A DNA stretch of 64,000 nt from Methylobacterium sp. R2-1 (GTDB lineage: Bacteria > Pseudomonadota > Alphaproteobacteria > Rhizobiales > Beijerinckiaceae), in assembly GCF_014191355.1 (NCBI RefSeq), contig NZ_JACHWM010000009.1, forward strand, positions 1 through 64,000, given 5' to 3'. The notes under the pieces were generated by a model. It saw only the letters and a program-made list of their open reading frames with translations, searched no databases and was not told the origin of the DNA. Of this stretch, positions 8,485 to 17,015 are shown one piece after another (the first letter of the stretch is position 1; each line of letters begins with the position of its first letter). The translations under genes and the position numbers were made by a program.

Positions 8485-8517
8485 AGCCGGTGACCCGCCC
8501 ATCGTGAGGACGGCCCC

Positions 8518-11500
8518 CTGAGCGCCCGGTCCATCATCCCGATCCGTCGGGACTACAATCGCCTCGTCGCCGACGAGACGCTGGAAGATTACGCGCTACG
8601 CTTCACCGCCAAGAAGGCGCGGCGCTGGTCGCCCTTCCGCATCGCGCAAACGGCGCTCGGTTCGCTGTCGTTCCTGGCGCTGGAGGCGATCGGCGGCACG
8701 CTGGTGCTCGCCACCGGCTTCACCAACACCTTCGCCGCGGTGCTGGTCGTCGGGCTCATCATCTTCGCCACCGCCGCCCCGATCACCATCTACGCCGCCC
8801 GCTACGGGGTCGATATCGATCTCCTCACCCGCGGAGCTGGCTTCGGCTATCTCGGCTCGACGATCACCTCCCTGATCTATGCCGGATTCACCTTCCTGTT
8901 CTTCGCCATCGAAGCCGCGATCATGGCGCTGGCGCTGCAGCTCTGCTTCGGCCTGCCGCTCTGGATCGGCTACATCGTCAGCGCGGGCGCGGTCATCCCG
9001 CTCGTCATCTACGGCATCCGCCTGATCAGCCGCTTCCAGCTCTGGACCCAGCCGCTCTGGATCGGCCTCAATCTGCTGCCGCTCGTCTGCATCTGGCTCT
9101 CCGGGCCGGTGCCGATCGAGGCGTTCACCGGCTATCCCGGCCTGGAAGCCGCGGGCGCGGGCTTTGACCTGCGCCTGTTCGGGCTCGCCTCCGGCATCCT
9201 GCTGGCACTGCTGGCGCAGGTGGGCGAGCAGGTCGACTTTTTGCGCTTCATGCCGCCGCCCCAAGGAAAGGGCGACTGGCGCTGGTGGACGGGCGTCCTA
9301 TCGGCGGGGGCCGGCTGGATCGTGCCGGGGATGCTCAAGATCCTGCTCGGCGCCTTCCTCACCGTGCTGGCGCTCGGCCACGGCGTCTCGCCGGAGCGCG
9401 CCGCCGAGCCGACGCAGATGTACGCGGTCGCCTTCGGCTACGTCTCGGGTTCACCCGGCGTCGCCGTGGCGCTGACGGGCCTGTTCGTGGTGATCTCGCA
9501 GCTCAAGATCAACGTGACCAATGCCTATGCCGGCTCGATCGCGTGGTCGAACTTCTTCTCGCGCCTGACCCACAGCCATCCGGGCCGGGTGGTCTGGCTC
9601 GTGTTCAACGTCGCCATCGCGCTCCTGCTGATGGAACTCGGCATCGACAAGACCATCGAGAGCACGCTGCCGCTCTACGCCTGCGTGGTCTCGGCCTGGG
9701 TCGGGGCGCTCGCCGCCGATCTCGCCGTCAACAAGCCGCTCGGGCTGTCGCCGCCGGGCATCGAGTTCAAGCGGGCGCATCTCTACGCCATCAACCCTGT
9801 CGGCACGGGGGCGATGGTGCTCTCGCTGCTCGCCGGCGGCCTGATCCATGCCGGCCTGTTCGGCAACGCGCTCCAGCCCTTCGCGCCGATGCTGGCGCTG
9901 GCCACCGCCTTCGCCGCGGCGCCCGCCATCGCCCTCGCAACCGGGGGGAAGCGCTATCTCGCCCGTGAACCGCTGACGACCTGGGACCGGCCGGAGATCA
10001 CGTGCCGGGTCTGCGAGCACCCGTTCGAGGCCGAGGACATGGCCCATTGCCCGGCCTATTCCGGACCGATCTGCTCCCTGTGCTGCTCGCTCGACGCCCG
10101 CTGCGGCGACCTGTGCAAGCCGCACGGGCGGCTGGAAGCCCAAGCCCGCGAGACGCTCGCCCGGGTTCTGCCGGCCCGCACCGCCGCCTGGATCGGCGCG
10201 CCGCTCGGCCGCTATCTCGCCTTGATGCTGACCTTGATCACGGTGATCGGGCTGATCCTCGTCATCGTCCACGCCAGCGCCGCCGCCGGGCACCCGGAGC
10301 ACGCGGAGACGCTGCGCGCCGCGCTGACGAGCCTGTTCTTCATCCTGATCGTCATTCTCGGCGTAGTGGCGTGGCTGTTCGTGCTGGCGCAGGAAAGCCG
10401 ACGCGTGGCGCAAGAAGAAACCGCCCGCCAGACCGCCCTCTACGAGGCCGAGATCGCCGCCCACAAGGTCACCGACGCCAAGCTGCAACAGGCCAAGGAG
10501 ATTGCGGAAGCCGCCAACCTCGCCAAGAGCCGCTACGTCGTCGGCATCAGCCACGAACTGCGCACCCCGCTCAACGCCGTGCTCGGCTACGCGCAGTTGC
10601 TGGAGGGCGATCCCACGATTCCCGAACCCCGCCGCAACGGGATCCGGGTGATCCGCCGCAGCGCCCAGCACCTTTCCGGACTGATCGACGGCCTGCTCGA
10701 CATCTCGCGGATGGAAGCGGGCCGGCTCCAGACCTACCGCAACGAGATCCGACTCGCGGATTTCCTGACCCAGATCGTGGACATGGTGCGCCTGCAGGCC
10801 GAAGGCGCGGGCCTGAGCTTCCGCTTCACCCGGCCCGAGATCCTGCCGGCCGTGGTGGCGACGGACGAGAAGCGCCTGCGCCAGATCCTGCTCAACCTGC
10901 TCTCCAACGCCATCAAGTTCACGGCGAAAGGTGAGGTCGCCCTGGAACTGACCTATCGCGGGCAGGTCGCCGTCTTCACGATCCGCGATACCGGGCTCGG
11001 CATCCCGGAGGCCGATCTCGGCCGGATCTTCGAGCCGTTCGAGCGCGGCTCGATGCCCGCCGCCCGCGCGGCACCGGGCACCGGGCTCGGGCTGACCATC
11101 GCGCATCTCCTGGCGCAGGTGATGGGCGGCGAGATCACCGTCGAGAGCCGGGTCGGGAAGGGCACCTGCTTCCGGGTGCGGCTGATGCTGGCCTCGGTGA
11201 ACCGTCCGGCGCCCGCAACCTTGCCGGCTCCGGCGGCTTTGGCGCGGCCCGCCCTGGCGGAGCCCGGCCGCACCGTCCTCGTCGCCGATGACGACCCGGC
11301 CCACCGCGCCTTGATGCACGAGATCCTGGAGCCTCTCGGCTTCACGGTCGCCGAGGCACCGGACGGCCCGACCTGCCTCGTCCTGGCGAGGGAGCGCGAA
11401 CCGGCGCTGATCCTGCTCGACATCGCCATGCCGGGCATGAGCGGATGGGAGGTGGCAAAAACGTTGCGTGAGACGGGCTTTAACGCCCGCATCGCGATGA

Positions 11501-11919
11501 TGTCGGCCAACGTCCACGAGATCAGCCCGACCCGCGGGGCGGACGCACCGCACGACGACATCATCGCCAAACCGTTCGACATGCAGGATTTTCTGGAACG
11601 GATCACAGGGCTGCTGGGCACGACCCGCCCGCTGCCTGTCGCCACCCCGGAGGTGCGTCCGATCGTGCTGCCCGATCGCCCGGCCGAGGCTACGAACGGA
11701 GCGGCCGCGAGCGGAGAGACCGTGCCGGCCGAGCACATCGCCGCGCTGCTGCGCCTCGGCCGCATCGGCCACGTGCGCGGCATCGAGGCCAAGCTCACCG
11801 AACTGGAGAGCGACGCGGCCGTGCCGGCCGCCTTCGTCGCGCGGATGCGCGGGCTGGTGGCCGCTTACGACATGCGCCGCTACGTCGGCGTGCTGGAGGG
11901 GCTTGCCCGCGATGCCTGA
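8518..11919 (+). CDS. Hybrid histidine kinase with N-terminal NCS1-type permease domain
   Basis: About 1133 residues from a proposed CTG start. Residues 1 to about 485 form an NCS1 (purine/cytosine permease) domain with around twelve membrane segments, opening with the family's DYNRLVADETLEDYALRFT motif. A Cys-rich knuckle (CRVCEHPF, ICSLCCSLDARCGDLC, about 495-535) follows, then two membrane segments, a coiled coil, HisKA (GISHELRTPLNAV, H679), HATPase (NLLSNAIKF, DTGLGIPEADLGRIFEPFERG, GTGLGLTIA) and a receiver with D968. The first ATG/GTG/TTG in frame is GTG at 8704, but that would remove 62 residues of conserved permease sequence. GAGGA at 8506-8510 sits 7 nt before CTG 8518. It overlaps the next gene by 8 nt. 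It probably senses a nitrogen compound through the permease fold, as CbrA does with an SLC5 domain. Confidence 0.88.
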   Translation: MSARSIIPIRRDYNRLVADETLEDYALRFTAKKARRWSPFRIAQTALGSLSFLALEAIGGTLVLATGFTNTFAAVLVVGLIIFATAAPITIYAARYGVDIDLLTRGAGFGYLGSTITSLIYAGFTFLFFAIEAAIMALALQLCFGLPLWIGYIVSAGAVIPLVIYGIRLISRFQLWTQPLWIGLNLLPLVCIWLSGPVPIEAFTGYPGLEAAGAGFDLRLFGLASGILLALLAQVGEQVDFLRFMPPPQGKGDWRWWTGVLSAGAGWIVPGMLKILLGAFLTVLALGHGVSPERAAEPTQMYAVAFGYVSGSPGVAVALTGLFVVISQLKINVTNAYAGSIAWSNFFSRLTHSHPGRVVWLVFNVAIALLLMELGIDKTIESTLPLYACVVSAWVGALAADLAVNKPLGLSPPGIEFKRAHLYAINPVGTGAMVLSLLAGGLIHAGLFGNALQPFAPMLALATAFAAAPAIALATGGKRYLAREPLTTWDRPEITCRVCEHPFEAEDMAHCPAYSGPICSLCCSLDARCGDLCKPHGRLEAQARETLARVLPARTAAWIGAPLGRYLALMLTLITVIGLILVIVHASAAAGHPEHAETLRAALTSLFFILIVILGVVAWLFVLAQESRRVAQEETARQTALYEAEIAAHKVTDAKLQQAKEIAEAANLAKSRYVVGISHELRTPLNAVLGYAQLLEGDPTIPEPRRNGIRVIRRSAQHLSGLIDGLLDISRMEAGRLQTYRNEIRLADFLTQIVDMVRLQAEGAGLSFRFTRPEILPAVVATDEKRLRQILLNLLSNAIKFTAKGEVALELTYRGQVAVFTIRDTGLGIPEADLGRIFEPFERGSMPAARAAPGTGLGLTIAHLLAQVMGGEITVESRVGKGTCFRVRLMLASVNRPAPATLPAPAALARPALAEPGRTVLVADDDPAHRALMHEILEPLGFTVAEAPDGPTCLVLAREREPALILLDIAMPGMSGWEVAKTLRETGFNARIAMMSANVHEISPTRGADAPHDDIIAKPFDMQDFLERITGLLGTTRPLPVATPEVRPIVLPDRPAEATNGAAASGETVPAEHIAALLRLGRIGHVRGIEAKLTELESDAAVPAAFVARMRGLVAAYDMRRYVGVLEGLARDA

Positions 11920-12817
11920 GGCGCAGCGCGATCTCGTCCTCGTCGTCGATGATTCGCCCGACACTCTGAGCTTCCTCACCGAGGCGATCGAGCGTTCGGG
12001 CGCGACGGTGCTGGTGGCGGTGGGCGGAGACCTCGCCCTCGACCTGGTCGAAGAAATCACCCCCGACATCATCCTGCTCGACGCGGTGATGCCGGGCATG
12101 GACGGGTTCGAGACCTGCCGTCGCCTCAAGGCCAAGGGCCGGCTCGCCCACGTGCCCGTCATCTTCATGACCGGGCTCTCCGAGACCGAACACATCGTGA
12201 AGGGCCTGGAGGCGGGGGGAATCGACTACGTCACCAAGCCGATCGCCCCGGACGAGATCCTGGCGCGGATCCGCGTGCATCTGGCGAACGCCCGCTCCGC
12301 ACAGAGCGCCCGCACGGCGCTCGACACCGCCGGACGCACCCTGTTCGCCGTCGATGCCGCCGGCTCGGTCCTGTGGTGCACGCCGCAGGCGGCGCAGGTG
12401 CTCGCCGCCCTCGGCAGTTCCGAGCCCCTGGCCCTGCCACCGAGCGGGCGCGACTGGCTGCAGAAATGCCTCGCCGGCACCGGCGCCCCGCCGCTGGCGC
12501 TGACCGATGCGGGGGGCCGGGCGCATTCGCTCAGCTTCATCGGCCGCACCGGCCCCGAGATCCTGCTGCGGCTGTCCGGAGATCCCGCCGCCGCCGGTCT
12601 GGAGCGCCTGCGCGAGCGACTTCCGATCACCGGCCGCGAGGCGGAGGTGCTGCTCTGGCTCTCCCGCGGCAAGTCGAGCCGCGACATCGGCGAGATCTTG
12701 GGATTGAGCCCTCGCACCGTGACGAAACACTTGGAGGGCATCTACGCCAAGCTCGGCGTGGAGAACCGCACCGCCGCCTCGGCGGTAGCGGCGCGGCACC
12801 TGCGCGATCTGGATTGA
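11912..12817 (+). CDS. REC-LuxR response regulator, partner of the permease-kinase
   Basis: A 301-residue regulator. The receiver domain (about 5-120) has the acidic DD pair in VVDDSPD, phospho-acceptor D57 (ILLDAVMPGMDGFE) and the KP lysine in YVTKPI. A variable linker leads to a C-terminal LuxR/GerE helix-turn-helix (LTGREAEVLLWLSRGKSSRDIGEILGLSPRTV, then KHLEGIYAKLGVENR). The ATG at 11912 overlaps the kinase stop codon, so the two are translationally coupled; a TTG nine bases earlier is possible. It likely activates the divergent urt-fmd operon; the dyad at 8323-8342 is the obvious candidate site. Confidence 0.9.
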   Translation: MPEAQRDLVLVVDDSPDTLSFLTEAIERSGATVLVAVGGDLALDLVEEITPDIILLDAVMPGMDGFETCRRLKAKGRLAHVPVIFMTGLSETEHIVKGLEAGGIDYVTKPIAPDEILARIRVHLANARSAQSARTALDTAGRTLFAVDAAGSVLWCTPQAAQVLAALGSSEPLALPPSGRDWLQKCLAGTGAPPLALTDAGGRAHSLSFIGRTGPEILLRLSGDPAAAGLERLRERLPITGREAEVLLWLSRGKSSRDIGEILGLSPRTVTKHLEGIYAKLGVENRTAASAVAARHLRDLD

Positions 12818-12826
12818 GCGCCACCC

Positions 12827-12916
12827 TCAGCTCGGCTGAAGCTGGCCGTTCGAGGTCGAGAGGCCGTGATCGACCGGCAGGCTCAAACCCGTAACCAAGT
12901 GCGCGTCCTGGCTCGA
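12827..12916 (-). pseudogene. C-terminal remnant of a short-chain dehydrogenase gene
   Basis: On the minus strand, 29 codons ending in TGA at 12827 read SSQDAHLVTGLSLPVDHGLSTSNGQ plus a short tail. This resembles the C-terminal VTG-xxxPVDGG strand of classical SDR enzymes. Upstream in the same frame, and in the other two minus frames, no Rossmann glycine motif, YxxxK or other SDR segment is visible. It is therefore a fragment left by deletion or rearrangement. The reading frame is open further upstream but with no recognisable protein. Confidence 0.5.
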
Positions 12917-13314
12917 ACCCGATCGACCGCCTCTGCTACGGGCGGATCCTGAGGCCTCGGGGGAGCCGGGACACGAAACCGCGAAGACCAGAACCGGTTC
13001 AGACGGCCGCCCGAGGAGCACCTTGGCGAAGTATATGAGAACACGCGACTTGAGGCGGCGCGCGCAGGGGTGTACGGCGCAGGCGTCATGCCTTCGCCGC
13101 ATTCCACGGGGAAGCAGGCCGCCGTCTCGTTCGGGCAAGAATCGTTCTGCAATCGTGCTGCGCCCGAGGCCGCGCACGGCGATCCGGTGCACCGCGCCAG
13201 GAAGGCCGCGCCGCGGACCAACTGGCCGGGCCTGCCATCTCGCCGGGCTGCGGCGGCCGAGTGAGCACCGCGTCAGGTTTTTACGCGCCATCCGTTGAAG
13301 GGGTCATAACGCCG
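12917..13314. other. Intergenic region, no gene recognised
   Basis: About 400 bp between the SDR remnant and the IalB-family gene. Frames are open on both strands because of GC content, but none reads like a known protein or has a convincing ribosome site. It probably holds decayed sequence plus the promoter of the next gene. Confidence 0.4.
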
Positions 13315-14124
13315 ATGTTCCTTGCCAAGTCTTCCATGGCCCAGCTTTCCGCGCGCTCGCTGCGCGTGGCCGCGTTCCTCGCCATGGCGGGTTTGGGCGC
13401 CGGCCTGGGTGGAACCGCGTTCGCTCAGGCGAAGAAGCCGGCCGCCCCGGCGCCGACCCCCGCGCCCGCGCAGGCCCAGCCGGCCGCGCCCGCCCAACAG
13501 CAGCAGGCTCAGGGCAACGGCCCGCAGCTCATCAATGTGAAGTCCGAGCCGAGCCAGGCCGATTGGACCAAGGTCTGCGGCAAGGATCAGGGCTCCGGCA
13601 CCGACGTCTGCTACACCACCCGCGACTTCGTGTCGGATTCCGGCCAGCCGGTGCTCGCGGTCGCGCTCTACGACATGAAGAACGCGAGCACGAAGCAGGA
13701 GGTGAAGGTTGTCCGCTTCCTGCTGCCGCTCGGCCTGATGCTGGCCCCCGGCATGCGCTTCGACGTCGACGGCAAGGAAGTCACCGGCGGCAAGTTCGCG
13801 GTCTGCTTCCCGAACGGCTGCTTCGCCGAGGCCGGCGGCGTCTCCAACGAGCTGCTGAACGGCTTCAAGAAGGGCACTACCCTGAACGTCCGGGTCCAGA
13901 ACCAGACGCAGCGCGAAGTGGTCTTCGCGGTGCCGCTCGCCGGGTTCGGCAAGGCCTTCGACGGTCCGGCCATCGACCCGAAGGTGCTGGAGGAGCAGCA
14001 GAAGAAGCTCCAGGCCGAGATGGAGAAGCGCAGCGAGGAGATGCGCAAGAAGCTGGAGCAGCAGGGCTCGGCCGGCGCCGCGCCGGCTCCCGCCGCTCCG
14101 GCCGCCAGCGCCGCGCCGAAGTAA
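13315..14124 (+). CDS. IalB-family (invasion-associated locus B) exported protein
   Basis: A 269-residue exported protein. The signal peptide (LRVAAFLAMAGLGAGL, cleavage near AFAQA) is followed by a Pro/Ala/Gln-rich linker (residues about 40-70). The IalB domain (about 75-225) has the paired cysteines WTKVCGK, TDVCYTTRD and AVCFPNGCFAE. A charged, probably helical tail (EEQQKKLQAEMEKRSEEMRKKL) and an Ala/Pro end follow. IalB-family proteins are common in Hyphomicrobiales; outside Bartonella their role is uncertain and no invasion function is implied. Start at ATG 13315 follows a GAAGGGG stretch; GTG 13261 and ATG 13336 are alternatives. A strong terminator follows. Confidence 0.85.
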   Translation: MFLAKSSMAQLSARSLRVAAFLAMAGLGAGLGGTAFAQAKKPAAPAPTPAPAQAQPAAPAQQQQAQGNGPQLINVKSEPSQADWTKVCGKDQGSGTDVCYTTRDFVSDSGQPVLAVALYDMKNASTKQEVKVVRFLLPLGLMLAPGMRFDVDGKEVTGGKFAVCFPNGCFAEAGGVSNELLNGFKKGTTLNVRVQNQTQREVVFAVPLAGFGKAFDGPAIDPKVLEEQQKKLQAEMEKRSEEMRKKLEQQGSAGAAPAPAAPAASAAPK

Positions 14125-14151
14125 ACCTCCGACGAGCGATTTTTCGAGATG

Positions 14152-14190
14152 AGCCCCGCCGTGGTCGCCACGGCGGGGCTTTCCTTTTTT
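14152..14190 (+). terminator. Rho-independent terminator after the IalB-family gene
   Basis: A perfect 13-bp stem (arms AGCCCCGCCGTGG and CCACGGCGGGGCT) with a 3-nt loop is followed by TTCCTTTTTT. It begins 28 bp past the stop codon. Confidence 0.9.
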
Positions 14191-14370
14191 CGCGCAGAGC
14201 GGCTGCCGGTCCCTGCAACCAAGGGCGGGTCTCCGCGTTCAGCATGTCCCGGATCATCCGGACGGCAACAGTCAACCGCCAAGTTGTCGTTAAGGATGTT
14301 TCACCCGCTTGTCGGTGGGATTGCGTGAGCAACGGTGACGAAACGCACCGCGCAATCCCGCTGCACAAGG

Positions 14371-14385
14371 TTAGGGGTTATTTAA
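14371..14385. promoter_or_regulatory. CtrA-like site upstream of the 29-residue ORF
   Basis: TTAG-N7-TTAA followed by C, one mismatch from the CtrA consensus TTAA-N7-TTAA(C). It lies 43 bp before the ATG of the small ORF. No other promoter element is clear here. Confidence 0.35.
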
Positions 14386-14428
14386 CGGATCGAGGCGGCC
14401 GCGAAGGAGCCGCAACGGAGTTCAGGCG

Positions 14429-14518
14429 ATGAGCCAGCGCATCGAAGACATCAAGTTCATGGCGACGATGACCTTCGTCACCCTGTTCGGCACCTGCCTG
14501 ACGGCGCTGGTCGGCTGA
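14429..14518 (+). CDS. 29-residue hydrophobic small protein
   Basis: The frame reads MSQRIEDIKFMATMTFVTLF and ends in CLTALVG. A charged N-terminus of nine residues is followed by one hydrophobic segment long enough to enter the membrane. A GGAG ribosome site (14417-14420) stands 8 nt before the ATG. It lies between a terminator and cobF, so it appears to be its own short transcript. I do not recognise a family. The good ribosome site, a CtrA-like motif upstream and membrane-like composition argue for a real small protein; chance is not excluded at this length. Confidence 0.5.
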   Translation: MSQRIEDIKFMATMTFVTLFGTCLTALVG

Positions 14519-14629
14519 AGCTTGTTCGATCCGGACGCTCCCCTTATGGCCCGGATCCGTTAAAAAGCCGCTTCCATCTCTCCCCCATGGGGAGGTCGCC
14601 GGGACCAGGCCCGGCCGGAAGCGTCAGCC

Positions 14630-15388
14630 TTGCGACACATCCACGTCATCGGCATCGGAACGGGCAATCCGGAGCACCTGACACTTCAGGGCATCCGGGC
14701 GCTACAGGCGACCGACGCCGTCTTCGCCCTCGACAAGGGGGAGGCCAAGGCAGGGCTTCTCAACCTGCGCCGGCAGATCTGCGATCGCTTCATCGAGGGC
14801 CGGCCCTACCGCTTCATCGAGGCGTCCGACCCTGAGCGCGACCGTCGCCCCGCGGATTACGGCGTGGCGGTGGATGATTGGCACGCCGCCCGAGCGGCCC
14901 TCTACGAGGACCTGATCGTCGAGCATCTGCGCGAGGACGAGCGCGGCGCCTTCCTCGTCTGGGGCGATCCCTCCCTCTACGACAGCACCCTGCGCATCCT
15001 GGAGCGCGTGCTCGCCCGCGGGCGCGTCGGCTTTACCCACGACGTGATCCCCGGCATCACCAGCGTGCAGGCGCTCGCCGCCGCTCACCGCATCCCGCTC
15101 CACCGCATCGGCGAGCCGGTCAGGATCACCACCGGCCGGCGGCTGCGCGATGGTTTGGGCGACGAGCCCGGCACCACCGTGGTGATGCTCGACGGCGACC
15201 CGCGCTTCGAGGGACTCGACCCGAACCTGACGATCCACTGGGGCGCCTATCTCGGCACGCCGGACGAATGTCTCGTCGCCGGCCGGTTGGGCGACGTCGC
15301 GGAGGAAATCCGCCGGGTGCGTGCGCAGGCCCGCATCCGCCACGGCTGGATCATGGACATCTATCTGCTGCTGAAACCGGCAGCCTGA
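14630..15388 (+). CDS. cobF: Precorrin-6A synthase (deacetylating), CobF
   Basis: A 252-residue tetrapyrrole methylase. It should methylate C-1 of precorrin-5 with loss of the acetyl group in the aerobic cobalamin pathway. The SAM-binding start HVIGIGTGNPEHLTLQG, the GDPSLYDSTLRI loop and VIPGITSVQALAAAH are conserved; the length matches CobF. The start is TTG at 14630, supported by GGAAG 8 nt upstream and by the family beginning there; no ATG is available nearby. No cobalamin riboswitch was seen upstream, and no other cob gene is in the window, so it is separated from the main cobalamin cluster. Confidence 0.93.
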   Translation: MRHIHVIGIGTGNPEHLTLQGIRALQATDAVFALDKGEAKAGLLNLRRQICDRFIEGRPYRFIEASDPERDRRPADYGVAVDDWHAARAALYEDLIVEHLREDERGAFLVWGDPSLYDSTLRILERVLARGRVGFTHDVIPGITSVQALAAAHRIPLHRIGEPVRITTGRRLRDGLGDEPGTTVVMLDGDPRFEGLDPNLTIHWGAYLGTPDECLVAGRLGDVAEEIRRVRAQARIRHGWIMDIYLLLKPAA

Positions 15389-15613
15389 GCCGGTAAGCGG
15401 CTCGCCTTCGCACTGCGGCATAGTGTCAAGGCAGGAGAGCACTTCGCCACGACGGCGGTCTCTTGAAACGGGTTTCTTCCGCCGCTCCCAGGCACGACGA
15501 CAAGGTTCGCCTCCGGCCGCTCTTTCGCCGTGGCAGAGGCCTTGCTTCGCTGCCCATCCGAGGGACACTTCCCGGGTCAAACAAAAACCCGAACCATCCT
15601 TTGGGGGCGAGAT

Positions 15614-16951
15614 ATGGCGGCTGGCTCGCGGTGGGCCGTGCGCGATGTTGCCTGCGTTTCGATCGGGCTTGCCGGCGCCCTGATGGCGGGGATCCTGTTC
15701 TCGGGTCAAGGGCCGGCGAGCTCGCGCCGGCCCCCCGATTCGCCCGGCAACGGCGTCAGCACCCGCATCGATTCTCAGATCGTTACGCCGGAGGGGGCGC
15801 CCACCCGCATCCTACTCGGCCCGGAGGGGCGTGACGTGCGCCTGTCCGGCGAGCTGACCGAAGGGGCTGCCGAACGTCTCGCCGGGCTCCTCGATGCCCA
15901 TCGTTCGGTCGAGCGCATCCATCTCACCAGCGAGGGCGGCCTGGTCGATGAGGGCGCGGCCATCGGCGCGCTCATCGCGGAGCGCGGGCTCGTCACCTAC
16001 GTGCCGGATTACTGCGTCTCCGCCTGCACGCTGGCCTTCGTGCGCGGGCACGAGCGGCTTGTCCGGGCGGATGCGCGGCTCGGCTTTCATGCGCCCTACG
16101 AGACCGATCCGGCCGGCGTCGAGATCGCGGTCGACAGTGCCCCCGAGCGCGCCGCTTACCTCGCCGCGGGCATCGAAGCAGACTTCGTCGATGCCGCCCT
16201 CCGGGTCCGGCCGGACGACCTGATGATCCCCGATCCCGACGCCCTGGTGAAGGCCGGCGTCGCCACCGGCATCGTCGAAGCCGACCGGTTCCCCGATTCG
16301 ACCCTCGACGACGGCGCCGACCCGGAGCGGGCCCGTGCCGTGATCCTGCACAACGTGCCGCTGCTGGACGCGGTGGAGACGGGCGCGCCGGGAACGATCG
16401 CGCCGATCGCGGCGTGGTATCTCGACGGCTACCATCGGGGGCGCCCGGAAGGGGAAGCGGTGGACGGTGTCCGGCGAATGGCCGCTCACGCGATCGCGCG
16501 CAGCCTCGCCGACGCCGATCCGGCGGCCCTGGCCGAACTCGGCCGGATGATCCTTCAGGCGATGCAGCGCTCGAGCCCGCACCGGACGCGCGTCTGCGCA
16601 GCGGCCAAGGAGGGGGCAGGTGCCGTGCTGACGCGGCCCCGACTCAACCGGACGCAGCGCGCCGCCGGCCGGACGATCCTGTCGCGCGCGCTCGGATTGC
16701 GGGCTGCGGAGGCCCCCCCTGCGCGTGACACCTCGCTCGGAGTGAATCCACCGAAGCGCCTCGCCGAGGACGCGGGAGCGGCAACGGAGTCGCGGCTGCC
16801 GATCCGCGCACGCGGCTGCTCGGCCCTGCGAAAAGCCTTCGCGGCAGCCCTGGCCCAGCCCGAAGCGGCACAGGCCCTGCGCCCCCTCCTGTTCCCGACA
16901 CCGCCGGTACGCCTACGCCCGGCGCTCGAAGCCTCCGCGCTACCGCAATGA
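15614..16951 (+). CDS. Secreted or membrane-anchored ClpP/crotonase-fold protein (COG3904-like)
   Basis: A 445-residue protein. An N-terminal hydrophobic segment (VACVSIGLAGALMAGILF) acts as signal or anchor. Residues about 55-190 look like a ClpP-fold serine hydrolase: VRLSGELTEGAAERL, an oxyanion-type TSEGG, the nucleophile region YCVSACTLAFVRG and a His in LGFHAPY. The C-terminal half is Arg/Ala-rich with no recognised domain. ATG 15614 is preceded by a GGGGGCGA stretch; longer readings add nothing conserved. Periplasmic ClpP-like proteins with a serine-histidine pair may be proteases, but activity is untested here. Confidence 0.7.
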   Translation: MAAGSRWAVRDVACVSIGLAGALMAGILFSGQGPASSRRPPDSPGNGVSTRIDSQIVTPEGAPTRILLGPEGRDVRLSGELTEGAAERLAGLLDAHRSVERIHLTSEGGLVDEGAAIGALIAERGLVTYVPDYCVSACTLAFVRGHERLVRADARLGFHAPYETDPAGVEIAVDSAPERAAYLAAGIEADFVDAALRVRPDDLMIPDPDALVKAGVATGIVEADRFPDSTLDDGADPERARAVILHNVPLLDAVETGAPGTIAPIAAWYLDGYHRGRPEGEAVDGVRRMAAHAIARSLADADPAALAELGRMILQAMQRSSPHRTRVCAAAKEGAGAVLTRPRLNRTQRAAGRTILSRALGLRAAEAPPARDTSLGVNPPKRLAEDAGAATESRLPIRARGCSALRKAFAAALAQPEAAQALRPLLFPTPPVRLRPALEASALPQ

Positions 16952-17015
16952 CCGTCTGAGCCTCGTTCCGGAAACCGGACACTGCCATTCGGGACGAGGG
17001 TCGGGCGCCGGGCCC

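Noticed and set aside
9451..12195. Very long open frame antisense to the permease-kinase
   Set aside because: Low-complexity Arg/Gly/Ala composition, no motif, and fully antisense to a gene with clear domains; produced by GC-rich codon bias.
14519..14629. Search for a cobalamin riboswitch before cobF
   Set aside because: The gap is 111 bp and lacks the B12-box or a leader-length structure.
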